From positions 1,488,001 through 1,552,000 of the forward strand of contig NZ_CP120374.1 in NCBI RefSeq assembly GCF_029892065.1: a stretch of DNA of 64,000 nucleotides, in the 5' to 3' direction. Position 1 is the first letter of the stretch; each line of letters starts with the position of its first letter. The position numbers and the translations under genes were made by a program. This DNA is from Sinorhizobium garamanticum. Its GTDB lineage: Bacteria > Pseudomonadota > Alphaproteobacteria > Rhizobiales > Rhizobiaceae. The notes under the pieces were generated by a model that did no database searches, was not told the origin of the DNA, and was given only the letters and a program-made list of their open reading frames with translations. Positions 21,230 to 29,700 of the stretch are shown here, piece by piece.

Positions 21230-21475
21230 TCAAGGGCATGATTTCCTGTGCGATCGTTTCGTCCACACCATATCCCATGCTCGCAGTTTGGCGCTCCGGA
21301 GCTGCAGGGCGTTAATCGCGTGCACGATCAGCCAGATCGGGACCAGCACCGTCGGAACGAACGACCAGGGTGCGTGATGCATCGCTTCCGAGCCTGGGCC
21401 GTGGAAAAGTTGCAAGGGCGAACCCTCTGACGATGTGACGAAGGCGATTGCCACCACGAGATCTGGCAGCGCCAA
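21230..21475 (-). CDS. Small membrane protein with TTG start
   Basis: 81 residues. The TTG at 21475 is supported by AGGACGGAGG about eight bases upstream. SFVPTVLVPIWLIVHAINAL is a clear membrane helix, preceded by LQLFHGPGSEAMHHAPW. I do not recognise the family. It may be a complete small protein or the 3' part of a larger gene; the ribosome site favours the former. It ends facing the DUF2165 gene and starts divergently from the phasin gene, 152 bases away. Confidence 0.4.
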   Translation of the reverse strand: MALPDLVVAIAFVTSSEGSPLQLFHGPGSEAMHHAPWSFVPTVLVPIWLIVHAINALQLRSAKLRAWDMVWTKRSHRKSCP

Positions 21476-21544
21476 ACGCGCGCCTCCGTCCTTCTTTGAA
21501 AGTGTACCGAAGTTCCATCAAATCGTTGCAAAAACGTGCTCCGT

Positions 21545-21566
21545 TGCGATGCATGGTGCAATCGCA
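21545..21566. promoter_or_regulatory. Inverted repeat before the phasin gene
   Basis: TGCGATGCA and TGCAATCGCA form an imperfect inverted repeat (perfect TGCGAT / ATCGCA arms) about 60 bases before the phasin start. TGCA-rich sites are bound by the polyhydroxybutyrate regulator PhaR in other bacteria, so this is a candidate operator; that is inference. Confidence 0.35.
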
Positions 21567-21626
21567 GTTTTGTGCGGCGTACCTAGAGTTGTATTCGGTC
21601 CCTTCCGATGAAAAGGAGACACCCCG

Positions 21627-21980
21627 ATGTTGAACTTCGAAGATGCGAACAAGAAGAGCAAGGAAGCCATGGACGTGGCCGTGAAGAGCTATTCCGCCCT
21701 GACCAAAGGTTTCCAGGCCATTGCGACTGAAGCGGCAGGCTACTCGAAGAAGAGCTTTGAGGAGAGCATCGCCCATTTCGAGAAGCTTGCCAACGCCAAG
21801 AGCCTGGAGGCGGCATTCGAGCTTCAGACCAACTATCTGAAGTCGAGCTACGAAGGTTTCTTCGCCGAAGCAACGAAGATCGGCGAGATGTACGCGGATC
21901 TTGCCAAGGATGCGTACAAGCCCTATGAGGCACCGGTTGCCAAGGCGACCGCTGCAGTGAAGAGCGCCGGTGCCGCCTGA
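21627..21980 (+). CDS. Phasin family protein
   Basis: 117 residues from the ATG at 21627, after AAAAGGAGA. It is one long amphipathic helical region: NFEDANKKSKEAMDVAVKSY, then FQAIATEAAGYSKKSFEES and the Ala-rich end VAKATAAVKSAGAA. These match the phasin_2 family, which coats polyhydroxyalkanoate granules in the cytosol and controls their size. A strong hairpin follows the gene. No synthase gene is nearby, as is usual for rhizobial phasins. Confidence 0.92.
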   Translation: MLNFEDANKKSKEAMDVAVKSYSALTKGFQAIATEAAGYSKKSFEESIAHFEKLANAKSLEAAFELQTNYLKSSYEGFFAEATKIGEMYADLAKDAYKPYEAPVAKATAAVKSAGAA

Positions 21981-22006
21981 CGATCAGGACCATCACCATC
22001 GTTCAT

Positions 22007-22033
22007 GGCCGGTCGCGGTTGCCGCGGCCGGCC
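22007..22033 (+). terminator. Strong hairpin after the phasin gene
   Basis: GGCCGGTCGCGG and CCGCGGCCGGCC pair over 12 bp (one G-U) with a three-base loop, 26 bases after the phasin stop. There is no T-run, so it may act as a terminator or an mRNA 3' stabiliser. Confidence 0.55.
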
Positions 22034-22129
22034 TTCCGGTAGCACCGCTTTGCCGGAGCCGCTGGCGTAATCACGTCACGATCCTCCGGACGGCAGAGAA
22101 AGCGGATCGGACGCGGCTCTTTGTGCAGG

Positions 22130-22151
22130 AAATGAAACATCCCGGTTCTCC
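22130..22151 (-). repeat. 22-bp repeat with ribosome site and start codon (MFHFL), copy 1
   Basis: On the minus strand this reads GGAGAACCGGGATGTTTCAT plus TT. The same 22 bases occur on the plus strand at 29904-29925. It looks like a translation start: GGAGAA, then ATG-TTT-CAT-TT. Here it opens a 45-codon frame (22003-22140, minus) beginning MFHFLHKEPRPIRFLCRPED that runs into the phasin hairpin. Probably the conserved 5' end of a gene family left as fragments. Confidence 0.5.
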
Positions 22152-22548
22152 CCTTTGGCTGTCTCCTTATGAATCCCAAGGGGCGGATCAGTTCATCTGC
22201 ACCTTCGGGGCTGCGCCTTTGCGGATGAGGCCATCGTCCGGGGGCGTGATGCTGCAAGCGCTCATGAGGACCCCACCTGCGGAGCACTGTGCGTCACTTC
22301 CGCCTTCGCGTTGAAAGCGTCAGGCCATTTTTCCGATAGATAGGCAAAGAGCACCGAAGGTGATTTCCATTGCTTTTCGGTCGGCATGGTCAAGCCCTGT
22401 CACCTTCGTTAGTCGCGCAATTGGGCGCCTCGTTAACATGAATGTGTGTCAAAGAGCCTGTCGGGGATAGAAAACGCAAGAACGGCGCTGGACTGCCGTC
22501 AGCCACCCGGCCCGACGCGCCCGCTGGTCCGCGGCGAGCGGCGTTTCG
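22152..22548. other. Intergenic, mostly unassigned
   Basis: Together with 21981-22129 this is about 500 bases without a firm gene. A 41-codon leftward frame at 22262-22387 (MPTEKQWKSPSVLFAYLSEK and on) reads well for its length but has no ribosome site; it could be a remnant. Confidence 0.35.
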
Positions 22549-22941
22549 CCGAGGCCGCTTAAGGTTGGCATTCGTGCAGACATTCGCACGCTTGATAGCG
22601 AATTGTCGGACGAGGACTTGAGCAGAGCACTGCACGCCTATACCAGAACGGGCAAATACCTGGCGCAACTGCTCCCCGGTGCGACACGCATTGATCTCGA
22701 CGGCAAAGCCGCCGGTGAAGTGACAGAAGCAGAGGCGGCGACAGCCCAGGCTTGGCTGCTTGCGCGTTTTGCGAAGGGAGGAGCCGAGCAATCGCCAGAG
22801 CCAAAACCAGAGCCGGAGTCATCAGCGAAGCCAGATCCTAAACGAGCAGAGAACAAGGCCAAGCTTTCGGCCGACCGGCCTGCGGGTCTTGTCGTTGAGA
22901 CGAAGCGGCGTCGATCGCTCGGCCGCCGCGATCATCGATGA
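22549..22941 (+). pseudogene. C-terminal fragment of a ProQ/FinO family RNA-binding protein
   Basis: The frame reads RPLKVGIRADIRTLDSEL, then LSRALHAYTRTGKYLAQLLP and ATRIDLDGKAAGEVTEAEA, the typical second half of the ProQ/FinO domain, and ends in a Pro/Glu/Lys tail closing RPAGLVVETKRRR. The domain's first half (the fold's N-terminal helices) is missing and no start codon with ribosome site fits. Frames before 22549 do not resemble the family. It is a 5'-truncated remnant; intact relatives bind structured sRNAs and 3' ends. Confidence 0.7.
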
Positions 22942-23775
22942 GGGGCTTTCCGGCGGATCAATTTACTGTCGAGTCGGAGAAATTGGGCCCGGGCCTCCGG
23001 AACTCACTTTGTTTTCACTCTTTCATTGCAAGACCAGACGTCACAAAACTGTCATAAACGATGGCAAGCTTGTGGTCCCTTTCCAGCGAGGCCGTGAGAG
23101 ATGGGAGAGCAATTCGCGCCGGCAAGCAATGCCGCTGTCGCTTGGCAGCTAATCGTAAGAATGCGGCCGTTCCGGTAAAGCTTGGCACTTAAATATGAGA
23201 ATCGTAAACGCAAATCTCCGTGCTTCGATGCAATCGCGAAGGGGTAAGGTCCTGTTTTCTCTGAAGATGTAGTCCAACTCCCAAAAATGCTTGACCATGA
23301 TGCACACCGCAGCCGAATCTCAGTTTAACTGGAAAAGGCTCGGCGCAGTTCTCAACTTAAATGCCCGTTCTCAAATTAATTGCAATGCTAACCAATTGAT
23401 ATCGTTGGGATGCGATTCTCACGATTAGCTGCAAAGCGACAGCCCCTTCACGATCGGAATATAGATCGCAGCAGCCATGTTGATCGCCTTTCTCGCGAGC
23501 GCAAGGACAGGTATCCCGGCATACATCTTTATGTCCGTCCGGTTCCTGCTGGTGATATTCGTCGACCCTCCGCGAAGACTGGCCAAGTTCAGAGATCGGC
23601 GGCGCCGATCGTCGCGATCGGGCCGGGCAGCGGCATCAACGACCTGGCGGATGTACGACGGAACATTCCGGTGAGGGCTCGTCCTTGGATTCTGGTATGT
23701 CCGCGACGCGCCTTCCATCTCTTTTTCGTGCATGTCGTTGCCCCGAAACCGCTGCACGCTTTCGGGCGACATGCA
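22942..23775. other. Long gene-free stretch
   Basis: About 830 bases without a supported gene on either strand, including a noticeably AT-richer part at about 23150-23410. No tRNA, hairpin with T-run or repeat was found. It lies downstream of both flanking transcripts. Confidence 0.45.
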
Positions 23776-25098
23776 TTAGCCCCCGAATATGATGTCGGGC
23801 ACGATCAGCACCAATTGCGGAACAAAGATCAACACCAGCGTGACCGCTGCCACCGCCCCGAAGAGGGGTATTGATTCCCGCGCATAATCTCCGATCGGAC
23901 ATCGCAGGATCGAGCAGACGGCATACATCGCCGCGCCGACGGGTGGCGTGAAATTGCCGATGGTGGCGGCGATAATGAAGACAAGGCCGAAATGAACAGG
24001 ATCGCCGCCGAGCTGCCGTACCAGCGGCAGGAAGATCGGCGTCAGCATGATGATGAGAACCGTTGCATCGACAAAGAAGCCGATGGCGAGGATGAAGAGC
24101 ACCACGAGCACCATCACACCGTAGAGATTGTCGGTGATACCGAGAATCCAGCCAGACACGACCTCCGGCACGCGCTCAAGCACGATGCCGTAACTGAAAA
24201 TCGCCGACAATGCGATCAGGAACATGATGGAGCCGACATCGGCGAGGCTTCCTTCAAGCGCCTCCAGAAAGCTCTTCCGCTTCATCTTCCGGTAGGCCAG
24301 GACGCCGATGAAGATGGCATAGAGAACAGCAAAGGAACCGATTTCGGACGGTGTGAAAACGCCCATCCTCAAGCCGAGTAGCAGGATGACGGGAAAGAGC
24401 AGCGCCCAAATGCCGCCGCCCAATGCGGTGGCAAACTCGCGTGCGGTCGGCCTCGTCTGTCGCTCCGGCTGGTAGCCGCGCCGTCTGGCGGTTAACCAGA
24501 TGGCGGCCGACAGACCGATCCAGAGCAGCATGGCCGGCACGAAACCGGCAGCGAAGAGCCGGCCGATGGAAACCTGGCCGATCGTACCATAGAGGATCAT
24601 TCCAATGCCGGGCGGAATGATCGGCGTCAGCACTGCGCCGAAGGAGAGGACGCCGGCGGCAAAGCCCTTCGTGAAACCCCGCTTGATCATCTCATCGCCC
24701 AGCATGCGCGACTGCATCGCTGCATCGGCGATAGCAGAGCCCGAGACACCGCCCATCAGTGCTGAAAGTGCGATCGAGATCTGAGCCAATCCTCCTTGCA
24801 GGCGGCCGGTGAGAACCGAGGCAAGATCGAGAAGACGCTCGGTAATGCCCGATTTATTCATGAAATTGCCGGCAAGGATGAAGAGTGGGATGGCTAGAAG
24901 CGCAAAGTTCTGTGTCTGAGACACCGTCACCTGGACCGGAATCGTGAAGGGTAGCTCCGGATGCTGCAGGAAGAACAGCGCGCCCGAAATGCCGATTGCG
25001 AAAGCGACCGGCATCCCCATGAGGAGGAGAATGATGAAGGCGAGTGTTACGAGCAGCATAGCGCCTACCGTGTCGTTATGGATTGCGTCATCCCTCAT
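23776..25098 (-). CDS. TRAP transporter large permease (DctM-like)
   Basis: 440 residues with about twelve hydrophobic segments and the DctM hallmarks LALIPLFILAGNFMNKSG-like LLAIPLFILAGNFM, ALMGGVSGSAIADAAM, LTPIIPPGIGMILYG and IGNFTPPVGAAMYAV. It forms the ion-driven translocation channel in the inner membrane together with the small subunit. The start at 25098 overlaps the small-subunit gene by 11 bases, showing translational coupling. It is the last gene of a leftward operon: SDR, Ldh2 enzyme, DctP, DctQ, DctM. The substrate is probably an organic or sugar acid, inferred from the two dehydrogenases. Confidence 0.95.
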   Translation of the reverse strand: MRDDAIHNDTVGAMLLVTLAFIILLLMGMPVAFAIGISGALFFLQHPELPFTIPVQVTVSQTQNFALLAIPLFILAGNFMNKSGITERLLDLASVLTGRLQGGLAQISIALSALMGGVSGSAIADAAMQSRMLGDEMIKRGFTKGFAAGVLSFGAVLTPIIPPGIGMILYGTIGQVSIGRLFAAGFVPAMLLWIGLSAAIWLTARRRGYQPERQTRPTAREFATALGGGIWALLFPVILLLGLRMGVFTPSEIGSFAVLYAIFIGVLAYRKMKRKSFLEALEGSLADVGSIMFLIALSAIFSYGIVLERVPEVVSGWILGITDNLYGVMVLVVLFILAIGFFVDATVLIIMLTPIFLPLVRQLGGDPVHFGLVFIIAATIGNFTPPVGAAMYAVCSILRCPIGDYARESIPLFGAVAAVTLVLIFVPQLVLIVPDIIFGG

Positions 25099-25546
25099 CC
25101 GCGCGCCATTTCAGGGCCGTTGTCAGCAATAGAAGCGCCGCGCCGACAGGCATGCTCATCGTCACCCAGGAATAGCTCAACCCGGGAATACCCTGGAAAC
25201 TGCGTGCCCGGCTGATCCAGGAAAGCCAGACGCCCGCATAGATGACATAGATCAGGAAGGCGGAGATGATCAGGTAGTTGCAATAGAGCAGAGCGCGCCG
25301 CAGCCGCTCAGGTGCGCGGGCAACCGCGACGTCAATCGACATCAGGGTATCATTACGCCAGGCGATATCGGCGCAGAGAAACGCCGCCCAGGCGAAGAAG
25401 CAAGTCGCAAGGTCGATCGTCCAGTTCAGCGGGTGATGCAGGAGGCGGGCGACACCTCCGGCGAAAATCAGGACGACCATCAGCACAAGAAAAGTGCCGG
25501 CGATGATGGCTTCCAGCTTCAGGAGATAGGAATAGAGCGCGCGCAT
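25088..25546 (-). CDS. TRAP transporter small permease (DctQ-like)
   Basis: 152 residues, four membrane segments (LEAIIAGTFLVLMVVLIFAG, then FFAWAAFLCADIAWRND, then a third and fourth). AWAAFLCADIAWRNDTLMSI is the typical DctQ motif. It scaffolds the large permease in the inner membrane. It lies between the binding-protein and large-permease genes, 34 bases after the former and overlapping the latter. Confidence 0.93.
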   Translation of the reverse strand: MRALYSYLLKLEAIIAGTFLVLMVVLIFAGGVARLLHHPLNWTIDLATCFFAWAAFLCADIAWRNDTLMSIDVAVARAPERLRRALLYCNYLIISAFLIYVIYAGVWLSWISRARSFQGIPGLSYSWVTMSMPVGAALLLLTTALKWRADEG

Positions 25547-25580
25547 GAGCGATCCTCCCGATGTCCAGCCTCAAATCGGC

Positions 25581-26573
25581 TTATTTGCCGATCTCTGCTT
25601 GCACCTTGTTCTTGGCTTCGACCACGCCGAGGGCTTCATAGGCTTTTTCTCCGGCCCGCCGAAACGCCTCGCGATCGACGTCCTCGACAACGGTCATGCC
25701 CCGCTCCTGAAGGGTGGCTTTGGCTTTCGCCTCCGCCGCCTCGACCGCTTTTGAGGTTTCCTGGCCGGCACTGTGGCATTCCTCGACCAGCGCCGTCTGA
25801 TATTCTTCAGGCAGATTGTTGAACCATTGGGAACTGACGACCTGGAAATTGACCAGGAGAATGTGCCGGGTCTCGTTCGCGAACTTCAGCACCTCGTTCA
25901 GATTGGCTGCCGTGATATTGGGATAGACCAGTTCCGCGCCGTCGATCGCCTGCTGCTGCAGGCCGGGATAGATGTCGCCGAAATTCATCGCCACCGGCTC
26001 CGCGCCGAGTGCGCGGATCGACTCCTGCCAGATCGGCGCGGGCGGCGTGCGGATGCGCTGGCCGGCTAGGTCTTCCGGCGTGCGGATTTCCTTATTGGTG
26101 AAGAAGTTTCGGAACCCCTGCACCCAGTCGAAACAGACGACCTTGAGGCCATGCTTCTCGGCCAACTCGTTCTGCCATGCGGCCATTGTGGGTGCTTTTC
26201 CGAGCGCAAAAGCGTCCTTGAGCGACTCGACGAAATAAGGGCCGTTCACGACGGCAATGCCCGGGACGTAGTTGCCGAGCCGTGCCGCATCGGTATTCTG
26301 CCCGATATTGGCGCCCTGACGGATCTGCTCGATAATGTCTTCCTCGACGCCGAGCTGGGCGCTGTGGAATACCTCGATTTTGAGCCCACCCTTGGTGCGC
26401 TCTTCAACGCGCTTAGCCCAGTTCAGGAAGCCTTGATGATAAGGCTCGCCAGGTCCGAGGACATGGTTGAAGCGCAAAGTATAGCTATCCTGTGCCTGGG
26501 CCATCCCGCAGGCAAGAATGACCGCGCCCAAAGCCGTGAAGATCGCGGCCGATCGCTTGTTCGTTATCATCAT
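25581..26573 (-). CDS. TRAP transporter substrate-binding protein (DctP-like)
   Basis: 330 residues from the ATG at 26573, with AGGAGGAGC directly upstream. A signal peptide ends at about residue 27 (ILACGMAQAQD). The mature part is the DctP fold: LRFNHVLGPGEPYHQGFLNW, FHSAQLGVEEDIIEQIRQGA, the substrate arginine region GQRIRTPPAPIWQESIRALG and AELVYPNITAANLNEVLKF. The arginine in IRTPP would hold the carboxylate of the solute. It catches the solute in the periplasm for DctQM. Its neighbours suggest a hydroxy- or keto-acid sugar derivative. Confidence 0.94.
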   Translation of the reverse strand: MMITNKRSAAIFTALGAVILACGMAQAQDSYTLRFNHVLGPGEPYHQGFLNWAKRVEERTKGGLKIEVFHSAQLGVEEDIIEQIRQGANIGQNTDAARLGNYVPGIAVVNGPYFVESLKDAFALGKAPTMAAWQNELAEKHGLKVVCFDWVQGFRNFFTNKEIRTPEDLAGQRIRTPPAPIWQESIRALGAEPVAMNFGDIYPGLQQQAIDGAELVYPNITAANLNEVLKFANETRHILLVNFQVVSSQWFNNLPEEYQTALVEECHSAGQETSKAVEAAEAKAKATLQERGMTVVEDVDREAFRRAGEKAYEALGVVEAKNKVQAEIGK

Positions 26574-26687
26574 GCTCCTCCTTCTGTGCTTGCCTGAAAC
26601 CTCCCTCAACCTTTCAGGGACACGCTATCCAACATTCTTGAAATGCCCGCCCCTCATGATCGGCGGTGTGAGCTGTCATCCGGCCTT

Positions 26688-27770
26688 CTACCCGGCTAAA
26701 CACAGATTGACGCCAAACCGCAGCGCCAGTTCACGGAAGGCCCGTTCCGTTTCCGGATCGATCGGAATCCCGTCGGCCTCGCGGCGATCGGCCGCGACCC
26801 ATTCGCGATCGCCGGGCGCAAGCACCCTTGCGCCCGCCCGCGCGGGCGAGTTGCGCAATGTTTCGACATAGCGCCGCATGCCGTCCTGGAATGTCCGTAG
26901 GTCGATGAACGCGTCGGGGCGGATCGCAAGCATGAAAGCGCCCAAGCCGCGCGGCGTGCTGAGATCGGGGCCGGCCATCGGCGCGAGATCGAAGCTCAAC
27001 TTCATGCCGGTAAGGACGGCGCTGAGGATTTCGACGAGACCGGCAAGCCCCGCGCCCTTGAAACCGAAGGCGCCACCCAAGGGCGCGAGCATTTCCACGC
27101 GTTGGGGGTCGTCCGTCTCCTCTCCGCCTGCCGCGGAGGCGACGTCGGCGGGCAGCTTCTGCCCGGTGCTTTTATAGAGTTGAACGCGGTTGTAAGGGAT
27201 CGCACTCGTCGCCATGTCGAGAAGCCAGGGGCGGTTTTCCGGAACGGGTACGGCGCAGGCGATCGGATTGGTCCCGTGAAAGCGTCGCGCGCCATCGTGC
27301 AGCCGCACGAAGCTGTCGGAATTACAGACGGCAAGACCGATATAACCCGCATCGGCAGCCGCCATGGCGTATGCGCCCGCCGGTCCGAAATGCGACGAGT
27401 TGCGGATTGCGACAGCACCAATGCCAAAACATGCGGCGAGTTGCACGGCGTGCTCCATGGCGCGGTAGCTGGCAAGTGCGCCATGGCCGTCATTTGCGTC
27501 GAGCGAGGCAACGGCACCGAACGCCGAGGCGAATCGCATCTGCGGGCGAGGATTGACCCGGCCCTTGGTCAGGACGGTCACATAATGATGGAGCAGCCGC
27601 ACGCCATGGCTGTCGATGCCGAGGCGCGATCCGTGCAGCATTGCGCGGGTAGCGGCATCGGTTGTCGCCGCATCGGCGCCGGCCGCCGACAGCACGGCTC
27701 GGCAGAAGTCTTCCAGCGCCGCGATCATGGCTTTCTTGGGTGTGGCATCATGTGCGGTCACCGCATTCAC
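26688..27770 (-). CDS. Ldh2-family malate/L-lactate-type dehydrogenase
   Basis: 360 residues. The family signature is seen in SRLGIDSHGVRLLHHYV, AVAIRNSSHFGPAGAYAMAA and HGTNPIACAVPV, with catalytic His in SRLGIDSHG and SSHFG. These cytosolic NAD(P)-enzymes oxidise 2-hydroxyacids such as malate, lactate, sulfolactate or ureidoglycolate, or reduce 2,3-diketo-L-gulonate; which one cannot be told. The start overlaps the SDR stop by four bases and the TRAP binding-protein gene follows, so it likely handles the imported substrate. Confidence 0.9.
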   Translation of the reverse strand: MNAVTAHDATPKKAMIAALEDFCRAVLSAAGADAATTDAATRAMLHGSRLGIDSHGVRLLHHYVTVLTKGRVNPRPQMRFASAFGAVASLDANDGHGALASYRAMEHAVQLAACFGIGAVAIRNSSHFGPAGAYAMAAADAGYIGLAVCNSDSFVRLHDGARRFHGTNPIACAVPVPENRPWLLDMATSAIPYNRVQLYKSTGQKLPADVASAAGGEETDDPQRVEMLAPLGGAFGFKGAGLAGLVEILSAVLTGMKLSFDLAPMAGPDLSTPRGLGAFMLAIRPDAFIDLRTFQDGMRRYVETLRNSPARAGARVLAPGDREWVAADRREADGIPIDPETERAFRELALRFGVNLCLAG

Positions 27771-28510
27771 AATGTCTGTCCTCCATCGACCACGAGAAGC
27801 TGACCGGTCATGAAAGCGGATTCGTCGCTAGCGAGATAAACTGCTGCTGCCGCCATCTCCCCCACTGTCCCGAGCCGGCCCATTGGCTGCCGGGCAATGA
27901 ACTGGCGGCGCGTCTCCTCCGGGTCATCCGTCGCCTGGATCCTCTCCTCCAGGGATGGTGTATGCGTGGTTCCGGGGCATAGGGCGTTGCATCGCACGCC
28001 GCTCTTGATGATGTCACGGGCGACGGCCTTGGTGAGGCCGATCAGGGCAGCCTTACTCGCGCCGTAGGCGGCACGGCCCGGCACACCCGAGATGCTGGAG
28101 GCGACGGAGGCGATATTGACGATAGAGCCGCTGCCTCGGCTGATCATCTGCGGCAGCACTGCGCGGGTGATTCGAAAAGCGGAGGTCACATTAAGATCAA
28201 GGCTTCTGGCCCAGTCGGCGTCGCTGCAATCGAGTAAGGTGCCGTTGTGAACCCATCCGGCACAGTTGACGAGGATGTCGATACGGCCCGCATCGGCGAT
28301 CGATTGCTCGACAGCCTTTGCGTCCGTGACATCGAGGGCGATTGGGGCAATCGCGGGCGAGAGGGCAGGAAGGTCCAGCATTTTCGAAAGCGTCCGGCTT
28401 GCCGCGACGACCTCGGCACCCTCCTTGGCGAAAGCAAGTGCAATCGCGCGCCCGATGCCCTGTCCCGCGCCTGTCACGAATGCGCGCTTGCCCGAAAGCC
28501 GCCCGGACAT
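27767..28510 (-). CDS. SDR dehydrogenase, 2-keto-3-deoxy-L-fuconate dehydrogenase-like
   Basis: 247 residues with the full classical SDR set: cofactor loop VTGAGQGIGRAIALAF, NCAG (in VNCAGWVHNG), catalytic Ser in NIASVASS and YGASK. The C-terminal region CPGTTHTPSLEERI and ARQPMGRLGTVGEMAAAAV resembles 2-keto-3-deoxy-L-fuconate dehydrogenases of the non-phosphorylating fucose route. It is the first gene of the TRAP operon, divergent from the GntR gene, with an operator-like palindrome 48 bases upstream. Assignment to the fuconate step is likely but not proven. Confidence 0.85.
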   Translation of the reverse strand: MSGRLSGKRAFVTGAGQGIGRAIALAFAKEGAEVVAASRTLSKMLDLPALSPAIAPIALDVTDAKAVEQSIADAGRIDILVNCAGWVHNGTLLDCSDADWARSLDLNVTSAFRITRAVLPQMISRGSGSIVNIASVASSISGVPGRAAYGASKAALIGLTKAVARDIIKSGVRCNALCPGTTHTPSLEERIQATDDPEETRRQFIARQPMGRLGTVGEMAAAAVYLASDESAFMTGQLLVVDGGQTL

Positions 28511-28544
28511 GTTTTTTCCTAAGCCTCCGGATGGAGGAGACGGT

Positions 28545-28565
28545 CAAAACGTCTTTTGTGTACAC
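28545..28565. promoter_or_regulatory. Operator-like palindromes in the SDR/GntR divergent region
   Basis: Two overlapping inverted repeats: CAAAA (28545-28549) with TTTTG (28554-28558), and the perfect palindrome GTGTACAC (28558-28565) in the setting TTTGTGTACACTAAA. The position between the divergent SDR and GntR genes makes it a good candidate binding site for the GntR regulator. Confidence 0.5.
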
Positions 28566-28716
28566 TAAACAAAACGGGATGCTATAACAACCGCAATTGT
28601 CGGAAACGATGTGTGGCGCCTATGCCGAAGGCTTCCGCCGGTCCTACGCGGCGGCTGCGGTGACGGAGAAGACAGTGCCGGAAAGATCGTTCGAGCACGA
28701 AAGGAGGCAAGCCGGC

Positions 28717-29700
28717 TTGGCAGCATCGGGCGCGGTTCCCCGTCTTTACCGACGCGCTTTCGAGATATTGGCAAAGCAGATCGAGGAAGGGATATTGCCG
28801 CAGGGCGCGCGTTTGCACGAATCGGATATCGCCGCCCAGTTCGGTATCAGCCGGACGCCGGCGCGCCAGGCGCTGATTGAGCTCAAGCGAGGCGGGCTGG
28901 TCTCGAAAGCGAGCGGCCGTGGCTATGTCGTCGGGATGCTTGCGGGAAGGCCTTCCGACCGAAAGCCCAGGATCCCTCTTACAGGAGATATGCGCCTTGT
29001 CTCTTCGTCGAGTTGGGAACGCATCTATGGCGAAGTGGAGGGCGAGATCGTTGCCCGCATTTCATTTGCCAGCTGGCGCGTGAACGAGGCGGTGCTCGCC
29101 CGTCACTATGGCGTGAGCCGCACCGTTGCCCGCGATGTGGTCGGACGGCTGCAACAGCGCGGCGTCATTCGCAAGGATGATCGGTCACGCTGGTATGCGC
29201 CGGCGCTCACGCCTGCCCATGTGGGTGAACTTTATGAACTCCGCTGGGTGCTGGAGCCGCTGGCACTGGTGAAAGCGGCGCCGAATTTGCCGCCAGGCTT
29301 CCTTGCCGGAATGCGTGAGCACCTCGAGAGTGCCATCGCCAATGGCCACCAGATCGGAGGGGATACCCTCGACAGTCTTGAAGAGGAGATGCATGTCGCG
29401 CTGCTCGGCTATTGTGGCAACGGCACGCTTATGCAGGCGATCACGCTTCACCAGTCGCTGCTGATCGCCCACCATTTTCTCTACAGATGGACGCCGCGGC
29501 TTTTCGAGACCGAGCCCTTCCTGCCTGAGCACCTTGAAATCGTTCGGCGGCTTGAAAGCGGCAAGATCAAAGATGCCGCCAAGGCGCTTGAGCACCATCT
29601 TCGTGTCTCTCGCGAGCGCGCAATTGCGCGCATCGATGTCATTGCCCGTGAGTTCACGGCCGAAGACCTGCCATATCTCCATCGCATCGGGACCGAGTGA
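28717..29700 (+). CDS. GntR-family regulator with two winged helices and an FCD domain
   Basis: 327 residues if started at the TTG at 28717, which has AAGGAGG at the right place; upstream in-frame starts (28609, 28660) lack ribosome sites. The first winged helix (about 8-75) has ARLHESDIAAQFGISRTPAR. A second (about 105-170) has FASWRVNEAVLARHYGVSRT and VARDVVGRLQQRGVIRKDD. The FCD effector domain follows (YELRWVLEPLALVKA, EEEMHVALLGYCGNG, LEHHLRVSRERAI). Normal FadR-type regulators have one winged helix, so this tandem form is unusual. It is divergent from the TRAP operon and probably represses it until the substrate binds. Confidence 0.85.
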   Translation: MAASGAVPRLYRRAFEILAKQIEEGILPQGARLHESDIAAQFGISRTPARQALIELKRGGLVSKASGRGYVVGMLAGRPSDRKPRIPLTGDMRLVSSSSWERIYGEVEGEIVARISFASWRVNEAVLARHYGVSRTVARDVVGRLQQRGVIRKDDRSRWYAPALTPAHVGELYELRWVLEPLALVKAAPNLPPGFLAGMREHLESAIANGHQIGGDTLDSLEEEMHVALLGYCGNGTLMQAITLHQSLLIAHHFLYRWTPRLFETEPFLPEHLEIVRRLESGKIKDAAKALEHHLRVSRERAIARIDVIAREFTAEDLPYLHRIGTE

